Positions 48,801-57,339 are shown, numbered from the stretch's first letter. The stretch is DNA of 64,000 nt from Azorinus chamasolen (GCA_963576725.1 OY755243.1:40223243-40287242), one strand, 5' to 3'. Notes: generated by a model from the sequence alone, not told the origin. Numbers and translations: made by a program.

Positions 48801-51800
48801 TATTTTAACTGAACTTGAAAATGAACAGTATAACATTTCTTCACTAAGCTCTTGTGATTTCTCTTCACTCTATTCTACTCTACCTCACCATCTTATAAAG
48901 GATAAACTGATTAAATTAATAGAAAAAAACCTTTGCCAGAGAAAATAAAATGTTCCTTACTAGTAATGTTCAACTTTCATTATTTTCGAATTCAGATATT
49001 GAACATTACACAATGTGGACTTGCCTTGATGTTGTTTGTAGATCTCTTACCTTTCTTTTAGATAATATATGTGTGCGTTATGGGGATACCATATATCGTC
49101 AAGTTGTTGGTATACCCATAGGTACAAACTGTGCCCCTCTTGTTGCAGATTTGTTTTTGTATTGCTATGAGAGGGATTTTATGCTAAGCTTAAAACCTGA
49201 TACACAGGCCATTTTCTGAAACTTCAAAGTATTTAGACGATAATTATTTTGAGTTTGGATAATCCTTATTTTGAAACTATGATTTCTTCTATTTACCCAA
49301 AAGAACTGTCTTTAAACAAAGGCAATCAATCTGACATTATGACTTCCTTTTTACATTTGAATATTTCCATCACAAATGATAAAGTTTCGTCCAAAATATA
49401 CGATAAAAGGGAAGACTTCAATTTTAAAATTGTTAATTATCCTTTTCTAGATGGAGATGTGCCCCATTGGGGTTTATATTTCTCAACTTATTTGGTTTTC
49501 CCGAGCCTGTTCTTTGCTAGAATGTTTTAACAGTCGTAATTTAGTTATAACTGGTAAACTTCTTCAGCAAGGTTACAGATATCACAAACTTCGGAAAACG
49601 TTTTCTAAATTTTATTTCCGAAATTTACCTCTCATTAGTAAATATAATTGCAATATACGGACGTTACTGCAACAAGGCATTTCTCACCCAGAATTTTATG
49701 GTGATGTTATCTACAAACTTAGGAAATTTCGGGGTCATATCCATTTTCATGATTTGTTTATAAAACGCATTAAAACCTTTAAGAATAAAGGTTATGACCC
49801 TATTATATTGCAACGCACTCCGTGTTTGGTTATTGACTCCTCTACAGTCGGTAGCTACGCTTCCCTCTTTGCTTACGCGATGACCGGCCGAGGGTAGTAC
49901 TATATGATTGTATACTCTTAGACCCAGAAACGGAATGAGCTTAACAGGCGCATGTATTACCTTTTCCCTGTCGTGCCCTTAACGGCTTACCTGCAGTCGC
50001 TCTGACTTCGGCAAAGTCATTGAGTACATATTTGACGGATTGTTTACAGTTGTTATGCCATATTTTACATATTGACATGTGTTTACCATCTTCTATGTTG
50101 TGGGAAAGTCCGGCGGGAATACCTTTATTTACACTCTCTGTTAAGCTAGGATGACTTTGAGATAAGTGTGAGGATAGGACGTCCGTAAACCGGTTTAAAC
50201 CCCCAGTGGTGATTTTGGCCACTGACCGTTCCAAGGCGGTACTCTCTTTGGCATCCTTACTTTTGTTTGTCTTGTGTTTTGTTCATGTTTGTATCTAGTA
50301 CGTGTGTGTTTGTTAAGATATTCTGTGTTCTTCTCGTGTATGTGCGTGTGTTTGGATATGTAGTTGTGTGTGTGACATGCTATCTATTGATGTCTTGTAT
50401 GTGGTTTTGCCTGCTTGTCCTTACTGCTTTTTTAATTTAGTAAATTAATCAAAATTCGTATCGTAAACCTTTGAATTCGGGAAACGGTCGTTTAACATTT
50501 GAAGAACTAGATCAAATTATACCGTTTCACAGTAAATGGACCCTATTGTTAACGATGGTGAACCATTCCATTTTGAAATTCAGCATTCCTATAGGTAATG
50601 TATGTATTTTACCGCAATTTGGTGGTTTGGATGATAGTCTCAAATTAACAGACGGTTCTTTAAATTGAAGGTGAATTCAAAGATGTAGCGGTGGCCGTTA
50701 AGGAGTTCCATTGCTCCTATATTCAGATGTCTCCCGAAGAATCCCTACCAAGTTATCTGGAGTCGTACAGAGAGTATTTCACTCTCAGGTTAGACATATG
50801 CCCAGGTTTATCCCTTCGCTCAATTAATATTCATCTAATAAATTATGTATGTATGTATGAATGTTGAAACGGCAACTCAGCAAACTAGCATTGTTTTCTT
50901 TTAAAACGGGTATCTGCTTAACCCTTTCCCTCATATAAACGTGTTTTCATGCATCTGCAAACAGAGTAGACCCAGATCAGACGGACAGGAGCCTTCTGAT
51001 CAGGGTATACTCTGTTTGCTAATAGAATTTCAAAGATATGTGTCTTTACTTTCTAAAATGGCAACAATGCTCCACTTCCATATTTCAGTATAGCCTTTTT
51101 GTCCATGAATATTCAGAAGATATTGAAATTTGTAATAAACACAGAACAGGGAAAGGGTTAATGCAAATCGTGAGTAATGCAATAAGTTCCTCAGCTACCA
51201 CGGGCTTTTAACACTTTATGTCTTAGATACGCATTTAAGGCTATTGTAAAAAACGTAGATCCACATCAGACGGTTCATATATCAGCTGTCTGGTCAGAGT
51301 CTGTTGTGTGTGCTTTTGAATAATATACAGTAGAAAGAACCCTTCTAATGCGACAACTTAATGAATAAACATGGGTGTCTTTATAAACAGGTGGTTGCTT
51401 AATGCAGGGCAAAAGCAATGCAGAAAGCTAGGAGCTTTCTGCATTACTTGTGTCCTGCATTAAGCTACCACCTGTATCTAGCACTCATAATTATAATTCT
51501 TTTAGGTGGTCGCATTAGCGGGGTTTTACTGTATACCCGAGTCTACAATGTGTACCATTGTCAAATATTCGCTTGTTAATAATTGCATTATTAAACTTCA
51601 GCTAATTGATCTTCATGAGGCAAATGATAAGTTCCTAGCTATAGATATCTTTTTAAATAGCTGTGGTAGAAAGGTTGTTACCGTACAATAGCAGAATGTC
51701 CCATCGTTTGATTCCTACATTTTATTTACTCTCCCGCTTATTAAAATGTTTTATCAAAGCTTTGTAAATAGAATATACCCAGATCAGGCGATTCCTGTAG

Positions 51801-54800
51801 AAGCCGTCTGATCAGAGTCTGCTCTTTTTGCTTATGAAATTATAATAGATTTGACTATATAGTTCCTTAATTAACCCTTTCCCTCATATAAACGTGTTTT
51901 CACGCATTTGCAAACAGAGTTGACCCAGATCAGACGGCTCCTAGAGGAGCAGTCTGATCAGTGTCTGCTCTGTTTGCTTATGGACTTTGATAGATCTATT
52001 TCTTTACTTTCTAAAATGGCTCCAATGTTCTACCTTCCAAATTGAATTATAATTATTTTGCCACGAATGTTCAATAGGTATTAAAATTTGAAATAAACAT
52101 AGGATAGGGAAAGGGTTAACCAATACCAAAACTGTGTACATATTCCATTATAATATTTCAGCTAATACGTATTCATAATGTCGTTATTTCTGACATGAAT
52201 ATTCAACAGGAAAATGTTTGAATTCTAGGCAACTGTCGAGGAAAAATAGCATTAATGTAGTGAAGTTCTATGGTACAAATTTGATCTGTGAGGAGGATTC
52301 TCTGAAGTTCCGTCTAGTATTGGAAAGGTGTTTCGAAAACCTCAGCTGGCTGATCAGAGAGGAGGCAAGTAGCCAAGAAGATGTTGCCAGGGCGGAGTTC
52401 TTCCATCATGCTGCCGAATGCACTGCCGGACTCCGGTTCCTTCATGACAACAATGTTTTGCACAGAGACATAAAACCGGAAAACTATTTGGTGAATAATC
52501 TTGTAATTCGATAACAGCAAGAGCTGTAGATATTAAACGTATTGATGTATCAACATGATTGTATTATTTCTCCGTAAACCCCTATATTGCTGTCACTCAT
52601 TAGAATCGCCTCTCCGGGCCGATTTGAACCAGTAGCAGCAAGATATGATCTGGCGGGGGAAACAAGACATGATTTATTTAGATTTCCTAAATACGCACTT
52701 ATCTACAGCTCTGTATGGTTTTTGACAACAGTGTGTTTTGCCATGCTACTATAGAGATAAATTTGTGCATGCATTGCGTAGAAACGGGGCTACACTGCTT
52801 GCAAATCACAAACTGCTTCTTCTCGCCCACTCTGTAGAGATGACGAGTGTAAAGTCATGGTGGTATTATTTCAGCCGAAAATAATTCGTTTATCTAGTAG
52901 CAAATGCTAACGGGTGTTTTTCTCATACAGTGCGTGCTATGGAAATTGAATCAGTTATTATCAGTGGTCCAGATAAGATGCGTGAATTACAACATTGTCA
53001 ATAATAACTTCTTTATTTCTCCACCAAACCCTGTGTTGCGACAACTCTTTAGAATCGTCTCGAAGAGACGATTCTAAAAAGTGTTCACAACATAGGGTTT
53101 GATGGAGATATGACGGCATTAGTATTTGAGTACGCACCGTTATCTGTTGCTCTGATTATATTGTCACTACTCACTAGCTAATCTTAAGTATTAACCCTTT
53201 CGCTGCCAATGCCGGATCTGTGATTACCTATGCAAACAGTTTGGATCCAGATGAGACGCCGAGTAACTCGGCGTCTCCTCAGGATCCAAACTGTTTGTTA
53301 CTGTTACTATGTTTTTGAAACAAACATGAAGAAAATGAAAACAAATGAAAATTTGTAGCACACGACAAAGTTAGCAGACGACAGAATTTGGCAGCGAAAG
53401 GGTTAATGAATCATTATCCTGTTAAGTGTGATTTGATTGACGTCATCAAACAACTTCCCGATTTATTGGACACTCGGTTAGTAGTTAATTCATTATCAAT
53501 TTACATCAGAATAAAGTGTCAATGTCGCAAATAGCAATTACATGATTATTTTACAAAGTAGCTGGCTGCAATCACTTTAAGTAATGTATTAGACAATGTT
53601 ACTGTTACACTTTCTACATAAGTGTTTGCAACAATCTAGCTTCAACATAGCTAATGGAAATAAGTCATTTATTACAGGTGAGAGAGAAGCTGCAAAGGGG
53701 GCGGTATCGAATAGTGATATGTGACATGGGATGTTCCAAACTAAGTTATCAGGTAAATATGTTACATGGTATGTTCCAAACCAAGTTTCCGGGTAAACAT
53801 CTGCCAGGTAAACTAGCTCATCGCAGTGCGTGATAATAAGTGATTTATTACAGGTTAGGGAGAAAGTGCAAAGAAGACAGTATGGGATAGTCATATCGAG
53901 GGCCTGGTGCAAAACTATTCTAACTCCCCTGAAGGAGTTGGAATAGTTTTGCACCAAGTGTTTTGCAACACTACATATGTGTTTGGTGTTTTGTTGATAT
54001 CGGGGTTCACGTCGCTTTAACAGTATTTCGGTCATATCGCGACGTACAGCTAATTACAGGTGGGTGAATACCCCAGAGGTTTTTCTATGTATGGAAAATG
54101 CATTGTTTCATGTCCAGAAGAAATATTGTGTAGAATCACTCGACCTACCACAATCCAGCTGGAAGGCTTTCTAACATGAAACATTCAAGTGCTTAGACTG
54201 GGATTCGAACAACAGCGGCAAGTGTCAGCCGAAAACCATAACTACTCAACAGCGCGTGATACATGAATCAAAAGACATTTATTGCTTGACGACAACTGAG
54301 CAGATTTTTATGATTTTTATCTGTTTTGTTTTGTTTGTTTATTATGAAATATTTTCTGTTCGTTCACCAGTGATCTTGATATACAGGAAAGAGTCGACAT
54401 AATTTTTTACATATTCTGTTATTTGTTCATATCCTGTTATCCGTAAGTAGATTCTGATCATGCTAGGGCACTAATGGCGTGTGGATATTGTTGCAATTCA
54501 TAAATCGCAATTCTTTATGAATTTAATTCTGAAAGGATGAGATCCTTCGAAAGCCAAAATAGCTACAGTTGAACTTCGATATCTCGAACTCGGATAACTC
54601 GAACTTCGAGATAACTCTAACAAAACGTTCAGTCCTTCCCAAACTAACACTACAGCATTGCTCTAAAATGTATCGCTACAGATATCTAGAAACAATACAG
54701 GTCTAAGGTGATCCTGTATGAGCTTTCAGCATTACTTTATACCTGTATTAAGCTGTGGTCTTGACAAATCGTTCAGATTAGAAATCGGATGACTCGAACA

Positions 54801-56546
54801 TCTATTATCTCGAACTAAGTTGTATGGTCCCTTGAAGTTCGACTTATCGAAGTTCAACTGTATGTGAAAAGAGAAAATTGCAGACTCGGTTTTATTGAGT
54901 CTGCTCATTAGCAGTAATTAAAGTTGCAACACTACTCAGTCCCCCACCTCTCCAGCATCGGCTTAATTGATATTCAATTTTCATAAAAGCTTTGAAACTG
55001 ATGATCCCGAAGGACCAATTAAATATAATTTATCCAGTCACCAGGCTTCTCTAGTGACATAATAAAGGGGGTGCAAATAAACTTAGGTTTATTAGGTTAC
55101 TTCCGGTAGTGGAAGGTTTATTAGGTTAGTAGATAGGCGTAATGATTCTATAACCATGGAACTATTTTAGTTTTCTGTAAATATTCATAAACATGTTGAT
55201 CTAACAGATCTATTTGGTCACCAGAAGAATTATTCAAATGAGAAAAAATAAAAAATAATTGGCTACAGCTGGATTCGAACCCGCGCCTGATCCTACAAAA
55301 CTAATTCTAATCTCTCTAAGAGACGTCGCCCTTACCGATTACGCCACTGAGGCCACATACAAAATGACGTTGATTTATCACTTTTATTAATTTAATCCAC
55401 CGCTGGCAAAACCCGTTTTTGATAAAATCAAACCTGGAAGCAAAGATTGACAAATAAATAGTAAATGTTTTCTTATCACTCTCATGATTATTTGATTGAT
55501 AAACTCTTACAGGGGCGGTGATAGTCATAAACCTAAATATAGCCTGTTCAGTTCCATCGATTTCTGAGTGACGTTAGGTAGAATCTAAAAATAGAAACCG
55601 AGACTACGTAACTCGAATTTGACCAAAGAATATAGATCTAGATCATGTCTGTTTGAAATAACTTATCGACCCTCGATTCAAATCATCTTATTTTTCAAAT
55701 TCAATCACGTTTCCCTTCTAGTAATACAAGTATCGAAACTATATTCCTCTGTGGTAGCTCATTAGATCTATTTACGTCTAAATGGAAGTGAAAAGGGAGG
55801 GATCCGTTGATCGAAAAACTGCATTTTCAATGTAAATTATTCCAAGAATGTTATGAGTCTATAAAAAAGGTTTAACTATATTGACTGGATAAATCGAATA
55901 ATAGGTTAGTGCCGTAGATGGGACGCCTTTATCCGACTCGGAGAGAAAACAGTTGAGGCTCGGCAAGCCTCGCCTCAACGTTTTCTCCCCTCGTCGGATA
56001 AAGCGTCCCATCTACGGCACTAACCTATTATTCTCTATATAACTGCATCGAAGGGTCTCTCCGATGTTTCTTTTTCAGATGTGACCGTTGGAACATAATT
56101 TTTATGCAAAGAATGCAGAATCTGATCAGAGGGCTTATCCGACAGCCCTCTGATCTGAGTGTGCACTTTTTCCAAATCCTCATTTTAGTTTATTAGACAC
56201 TACATGTATTGGTTTTCTTTATAATATACAATTACAGATTTGCACGCCAGGCGTCGAGGTTGGTACTATTGCTTATTGTGCGCCAGAACTCCGTCGGCCC
56301 CACGCCGTGCACACAAAAAGGTCAGATGTATACAGCTTGGGACTCGTGCTATGGGAGCTTGCGTTCCACCGCCACATACCCGAAAGGTCACAAAGATTAT
56401 CCGTACCGAGATCTCGAGAGATGCCACGTCACAAAGGCATGGTAGATGTCATCTCCGCCTGTCTCAAAAACGATCCAAAGGCACGGAAAACAGCAAGTGA
56501 ACTCGCTCAGTTGATAGAACAGTGTACGTTAGCGGGTGCTAGATAG
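36673..56546 (+). CDS. dynamin-like GTPase / protein kinase fusion (12 exons)
   Basis: Exons: 36673-36898, 37713-38005, 38757-38882, 39227-39682, 39796-39939, 42668-42868, 43371-43480, 46160-47187, 50671-50788, 52229-52490, 53678-53752, 56238-56546. Every junction is GT-AG and phase-matched. From the ATG at 36703 the coding length is 3,318 bases. Numbered from that Met: P-loop GEISAGKS 66-73, G2 Thr 92/93, low-complexity insert 164-357, G3 DCPG 368-371, G4 NKID 432-435, helical region, hydrophobic 674-713, then kinase 836-1095 with glycine loop 838-843, VAVK Lys 862, HRD Asp 971, Asn 976, DMG 994-996 and APE 1018-1020. Predicted function is GTP-dependent membrane remodelling or sensing coupled to phosphorylation. 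All kinase catalytic residues are present. The true 5' end is uncertain: the frame stays open into the upstream CT tract. I know of no characterised animal protein with this order of domains. Confidence 0.85.
36899..37712. other. intron 1 with one P2 element
   Basis: Contains the P2 copy at 37204. The rest is unassigned. Confidence 0.6.
37204..37387. mobile_element. P2 MITE with a shortened hairpin
   Basis: CAGTAAAACCCCTCTAATGC start. The centre is CAAAAGTAATGCATTACTTT, the same inner deletion as the copy at 9410. Confidence 0.75.
37713..38005 (+). CDS. GTPase-kinase exon 2 (P-loop and G2)
   Basis: Acceptor CCATTGCAG, donor CAG|GTACAA, phases 1 to 0. Encodes GEISAGKSTFLNILMGG, then LPVSFCETTKVVCELRY, which is the classic Dynamin_N block. 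It ends with RRLVITWPLDIVQ, the strand that normally runs straight into G3. Confidence 0.92.
38323..38562 (-). mobile_element. T3 foldback MITE in intron 2
   Basis: TTAA at both ends, minus-strand orientation, hairpin GACAGCTCCTGCAGGAGCTG. A T5-like hairpin (GACGTCGAGTTACTCGGCG) lies just upstream at about 38220-38285. Confidence 0.85.
38757..38882 (+). CDS. GTPase-kinase exon 3 (disordered insert, part 1)
   Basis: Acceptor TTTTTCTTCAG, donor AAG|GTAAAT, phase 0 at both ends, 42 codons. Thr/Ser/Pro-rich, for example TPSSTETTETTTDF. Being a symmetric exon it can be skipped without a frameshift. Confidence 0.75.
39227..39682 (+). CDS. GTPase-kinase exon 4 (disordered insert, part 2)
   Basis: Acceptor ATTTTGCAG, donor GAG|GTAAGG, phase 0 at both ends, 152 codons. 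Very polar (Asp, Asn, Gln, Lys, Ser, Thr), without hydrophobic clusters. No domain recognised. Also symmetric. Confidence 0.8.
39796..39939 (+). CDS. GTPase-kinase exon 5 (G3)
   Basis: Acceptor CAATTTCTAG, donor GGG|GTAGGC, phase 0. Encodes FKVALLDCPGIKDR, the Walker B/G3 strand and DxPG motif, then AFIFLIGTHSVEG, the next beta strand. Confidence 0.88.
40560..40915 (+). mobile_element. tRNA-derived SINE, family S3
   Basis: Head with GTGGGTTCGAATCCTCCC (B box). The body has ACCTAATAAACCT repeats and TTTATTACGTCACTAGAGCA, GGTGACTTGATAAAATT at the end. An opposite-strand copy lies at 55005-55370. Confidence 0.65.
40909..41158 (+). mobile_element. T3 foldback MITE
   Basis: The left flank is CTAA in place of TTAA. 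The right TTAA at 41155 and the hairpin GACAGCTCCTGCAGGAGCTG are intact. Confidence 0.8.
42120..42365 (-). mobile_element. T4 foldback MITE, complete
   Basis: TTAA at both ends, minus-strand copy of the element at 2238. Hairpin GTCCCAGATCAGACGCCGCC / GGCGGCTTCTGATCAGGGAC. Confidence 0.85.
42668..42868 (+). CDS. GTPase-kinase exon 6 (G4)
   Basis: Two possible acceptors six bases apart, TAG at 42661 and CAG at 42667, both phase 0; using the first adds Leu-Gln. Donor AAG|GTTTGA. Encodes CSLFIINKIDIPTEDEL with the guanine-specificity motif NKID. Confidence 0.88.
42909..43135 (+). mobile_element. T1/T2 chimeric MITE
   Basis: The first ~40 bp are T1 (TTAACCCTTTCCTCCATAAA, CACGCCTTTCTGCGCATC). The rest is T2 with the hairpin GCATTTGCTCCTATATGAGC. 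The right end is lost at CCTATGCGGGATAT. Confidence 0.7.
43371..43480 (+). CDS. GTPase-kinase exon 7
   Basis: Acceptor TTTATTGCAG, donor GTCT|GTAAGT, phases 0 to 2. Encodes a helical stretch (MESRNTVYEIINEFLQTSVR) after the G domain, probably the start of the stalk or neck helices. Confidence 0.82.
43481..44124. other. intron 7, mostly unassigned
   Basis: Short (GA)n(CA)n run at 43708-43740 and a T5-like hairpin remnant near 44005-44090. Confidence 0.5.
44125..46055 (-). pseudogene. Penelope-like RT element, dead copy
   Basis: Minus-strand frames include YGDTIYRQVVGVPMGTNCAP, DLFLYCYERDFMLSL, KYLDDILNLD and GDVIYKLRKIRGHIHFHD. These match the copy at 47795 in order, with stops and frameshifts. 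Between about 45545 and 45880 a piece of the element's 3' region (TTAAACCGGTTTAAACCCCC, GACCGTTCCAAGGCGGTAC) sits in the opposite direction. Assignment to Penelope-like elements is from motif resemblance. Confidence 0.7.
46160..47187 (+). CDS. GTPase-kinase exon 8 (helices, hydrophobic hairpin, kinase start)
   Basis: The acceptor TATTTTCAG at 46159 is the one that keeps phase 2; an upstream CTACAG at 46139 would break the frame. Donor AGAG|GTACGG, phase 1. About 342 residues: amphipathic helices (KLEETLTEVHTNAVDLHMKV), then a hydrophobic block from YLSMLLPAAIGAAIRAAPV to IPLIVASLAEEI, then charged helices, then the kinase glycine loop IGGGGQGNVYEAKLRG. The hydrophobic block is about 40 residues with a Pro-rich middle, like the membrane-inserting segments of mitofusin-type or bacterial dynamins. 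Confidence 0.9.
47188..50670. other. intron 8
   Basis: Apart from the Penelope-like copy, 47188-47790 and 50255-50670 hold nothing recognised. Confidence 0.5.
47795..50250 (+). pseudogene. Penelope-like RT element, dead copy
   Basis: Plus-strand frames in order: NVIDTIPKYFINSESPIVCY, GPKYRLPSLIDCDACRTH, SADKASNNVIII, STLYWIPKLHKTL, YRQVVGIPIGTNCAPLVADL and LLQQGISHPEFYGDVIYKL. Frameshifts and stops make it non-functional. The 3' region after about 49900 carries the TAAACCGGTTTAAACCCCCA and GTTCCAAGGCGGTACT phrases also seen at 45640. Confidence 0.75.
50671..50788 (+). CDS. GTPase-kinase exon 9 (kinase VAVK)
   Basis: Acceptor AAATTGAAG, a weak pyrimidine context. Donor TCAG|GTTAGA, phases 1 to 2. 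Encodes EFKDVAVAVKEFHCSYIQ with the ATP-anchoring Lys, then a helix-C region ending SYREYFTL. Confidence 0.88.
50918..51161 (+). mobile_element. T1 MITE (variant with CTTTACTTTCTAAAATGGC)
   Basis: TTAA at both ends. Hairpin GTAGACCCAGATCAGACGGA / GCCTTCTGATCAGGGTATAC with part of the inner left arm missing. Confidence 0.8.
51328..51531. mobile_element. P2 MITE with a shortened core
   Basis: P2 ends with TA flanks. The centre GCAGAAAGCTAGGAGCTTTC lacks the left half of the core. Confidence 0.75.
51871..52119 (+). mobile_element. T1 MITE (variant), complete
   Basis: TTAA at both ends. Hairpin GACCCAGATCAGACGGCTCC / GGAGCAGTCTGATCAGTGTC with centre TCCTAGAGGA. Flanks are nearly the same as the copy at 58199. 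Confidence 0.85.
52229..52490 (+). CDS. GTPase-kinase exon 10 (kinase HRD)
   Basis: Acceptor TGAATTCTAG. Two in-frame donors: TTG|GTGAAT at 52491, used here, and CTT|GTAATT at 52503, which adds four residues. The first gives the more usual HRD-to-DxG spacing (23 residues). Encodes NVVKFYGTNL, LVLERCFENLSWLI and CTAGLRFLHDNNVLHRDIKP followed by EN. Confidence 0.9.
52560..52690. mobile_element. G-family remnant
   Basis: TATTATTTCTCCGTAAACCC ... CACTCATTAGAATCGCCTCT is a diverged left arm of the G family. Confidence 0.5.
53012..53114. mobile_element. G-family foldback
   Basis: Compact hairpin: TTTATTTCTCCACCAAACCC, CTTTAGAATCGTCTCGAAGA and the mirror arm GACGATTCTAAAAAGTG, GGGTTTGATGGAG. Confidence 0.8.
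53191..53406 (+). mobile_element. T5 foldback MITE, complete (reference copy)
   Basis: TTAA at both ends, starts CCCTTTCGCTGCCAATGCCG and ends GGCAGCGAAAGGG. Hairpin TTTGGATCCAGATGAGACGC / GGCGTCTCCTCAGGATCCAA. Confidence 0.88.
53678..53752 (+). CDS. GTPase-kinase exon 11 (DMG exon)
   Basis: Acceptor CATTTATTACAG, donor CAG|GTAAAT, phase 0 at both ends, 25 codons: VREKLQRGRYRIVICDMG, then CSKLSYQ. Supplies the magnesium-binding Asp in a DMG variant of DFG. Just downstream, ATGTTCCAAAC(T/C)AAGTT with its GGTAAA donor is duplicated at about 53770-53797. Confidence 0.82.
53854..54060 (+). pseudogene. duplicated, disrupted copy of exon 11
   Basis: After the acceptor GATTTATTACAG the sequence reads VREKVQRRQYGIVIS, matching 11 of the first 15 residues of exon 11, and then loses the DMG block. 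A 132-bp insertion starts at 53899, and a frame stop follows. Probably a dead tandem exon duplicate. Confidence 0.75.
53899..54030. mobile_element. 132-bp foldback insertion with 9-bp target duplication
   Basis: Flanked by GTCATATCG at 53890-53898 and 54031-54039. Contains the hairpin GGTGCAAAACTATTCTAACT / AGTTGGAATAGTTTTGCACC (one mismatch) and a TTCACGTCGCTTTAACAGTA end. Confidence 0.7.
54566..54860. mobile_element. pogo-like MITE
   Basis: TA-flanked ends CAGTTGAACTTCGATATCTC and TCGACTTATCGAAGTTCAACTG (quoted in part). The interior carries an eroded P-type hairpin. Confidence 0.75.
55005..55370 (-). mobile_element. tRNA-derived SINE, family S3
   Basis: Minus-strand head GGCCTCAGTGGCGTAATCGG (A box) and GCGGGTTCGAATCCAGC (B box), then the S3 body with CCTAATAAACCTAAG and TTATTATGTCACTAGAGAAG. 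Confidence 0.7.
55897..56032. repeat. 136-bp near-perfect palindrome
   Basis: Left arm AATAATAGGTTAGTGCCGTA mirrors right arm TACGGCACTAACCTATTATT. Pairing continues inward through GGGACGC, TTATCCGAC, GAGAAAAC and GTTGAGGC to a short loop. Confidence 0.85.
56238..56546 (+). CDS. GTPase-kinase exon 12 (APE to stop)
   Basis: Acceptor ACAATTACAG, phase 0, TAG at 56544-56546. Encodes VGTIAYCAPELRRPH, KRSDVYSLGLVLWELAF, then a C-lobe end typical of TKL-type kinases (VDVISACLKNDPKARKTASE). Translation stops 14 residues after the last predicted helix, so there is no extra C-terminal domain. Confidence 0.92.
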   Translation: MCTPGVEVGTIAYCAPELRRPHAVHTKRSDVYSLGLVLWELAFHRHIPERSQRLSVPRSREMPRHKGMVDVISACLKNDPKARKTASELAQLIEQCTLAGAR

Positions 56547-56559
56547 ATTTTCAGCATTC

Positions 56560-57000
56560 CGACCATAGTGGCGTTGCTGATTCGCCACATTCTTACGAGC
56601 AGATAGATGTACCCATCTATAATGGAACGAGTGACTCTTTTTCGAAAGCTGCACTCTTGATCCATTATCTAGCGGGTACCAGATAGATACCATAAACACA
56701 CCCAACGGATGTTTCCATAGCTGTCATCGGCATCTGCAGTAGGTGCTAGAATAGACAAATATCTCTATTATTAGACCATAGTCTAGCACGAACATCTCTA
56801 TCATTATGACATCACGTATTGTGCACCTCTGCCATTACGACGCAGCTTATTTGACCTTTATCTAGCAGGAACAGCTCTACCATTATGACGTCACATTTTG
56901 TGCACCTCTGCCATTACGACGCAGCTTATTTGACATTAAATTTATCTAGCAGATACAGTTCTACCATTATGACGTCATTTGACCTTTATCTAGCAGGAGC
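56560..57000. repeat. diverged ~85-bp tandem repeat in the 3' region
   Basis: Several units with TATCTAGCAGGA, CTCTACCATTATGACGTCA and TGCACCTCTGCCATTACGAC phrases. Two units contain TGACGTCA, a cAMP-response-element palindrome. Confidence 0.7.
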
Positions 57001-57011
57001 TAGAATATATA

Positions 57012-57017
57012 AATAAA
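57012..57017 (+). terminator. candidate poly(A) signal of the GTPase-kinase gene
   Basis: AATAAA about 466 bases after the stop codon, in AT-rich sequence; the nearest clear match. Confidence 0.4.
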
Positions 57018-57290
57018 TCCCATAATGGTTCTTATATATAGGCTATAACTGATTTGTCCCAAACTATATTCAACGTATAGATCGTTATTCTAGAAGACGT
57101 TGAACAGATAAAATACGCCTATGGTAACGCTATAGATATATACTGGAGAAAATCTAGGACTTCGATATACTAGATCCAGATAAGTAAACAGAGCTAGATC
57201 TAGTTTTAATTCTTCGCTGCCACATATATAGTCCGAATCGTAGGCAAATATGTCGTCTAGATCTACTACAATATTTACTCTATAGTCTAT

Positions 57291-57300
57291 AACCCCCCCC

Positions 57301-57339
<39 letters not shown>
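57291..57339. repeat. (C)n(CA)n microsatellite
   Basis: A run of about thirteen C residues followed by about eighteen CA units. Confidence 0.95.

Larger units (their letters stand above)
54061..56237. other. intron 11
   Basis: Holds the P-like MITE at 54566, the dispersed repeat at 54866-55010, SINE S3 (minus strand) and the foldback at 55897. A T1-like hairpin lies at about 56105-56170 (GCAGAATCTGATCAGAGGGC / GCCCTCTGATCTGAG). At 55375-55895 nothing was recognised. Confidence 0.6.

Noticed and set aside
53589..54035. 148-codon minus-strand frame
   Set aside because: It crosses the exon 11 region, its duplicate and a mobile insertion; no domain, so a chance frame.
55270..55360. Possible minus-strand tRNA with a long variable arm
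   Set aside because: Acceptor stem pairing is poor and the downstream body matches the copy at 40560; treated as SINE S3.
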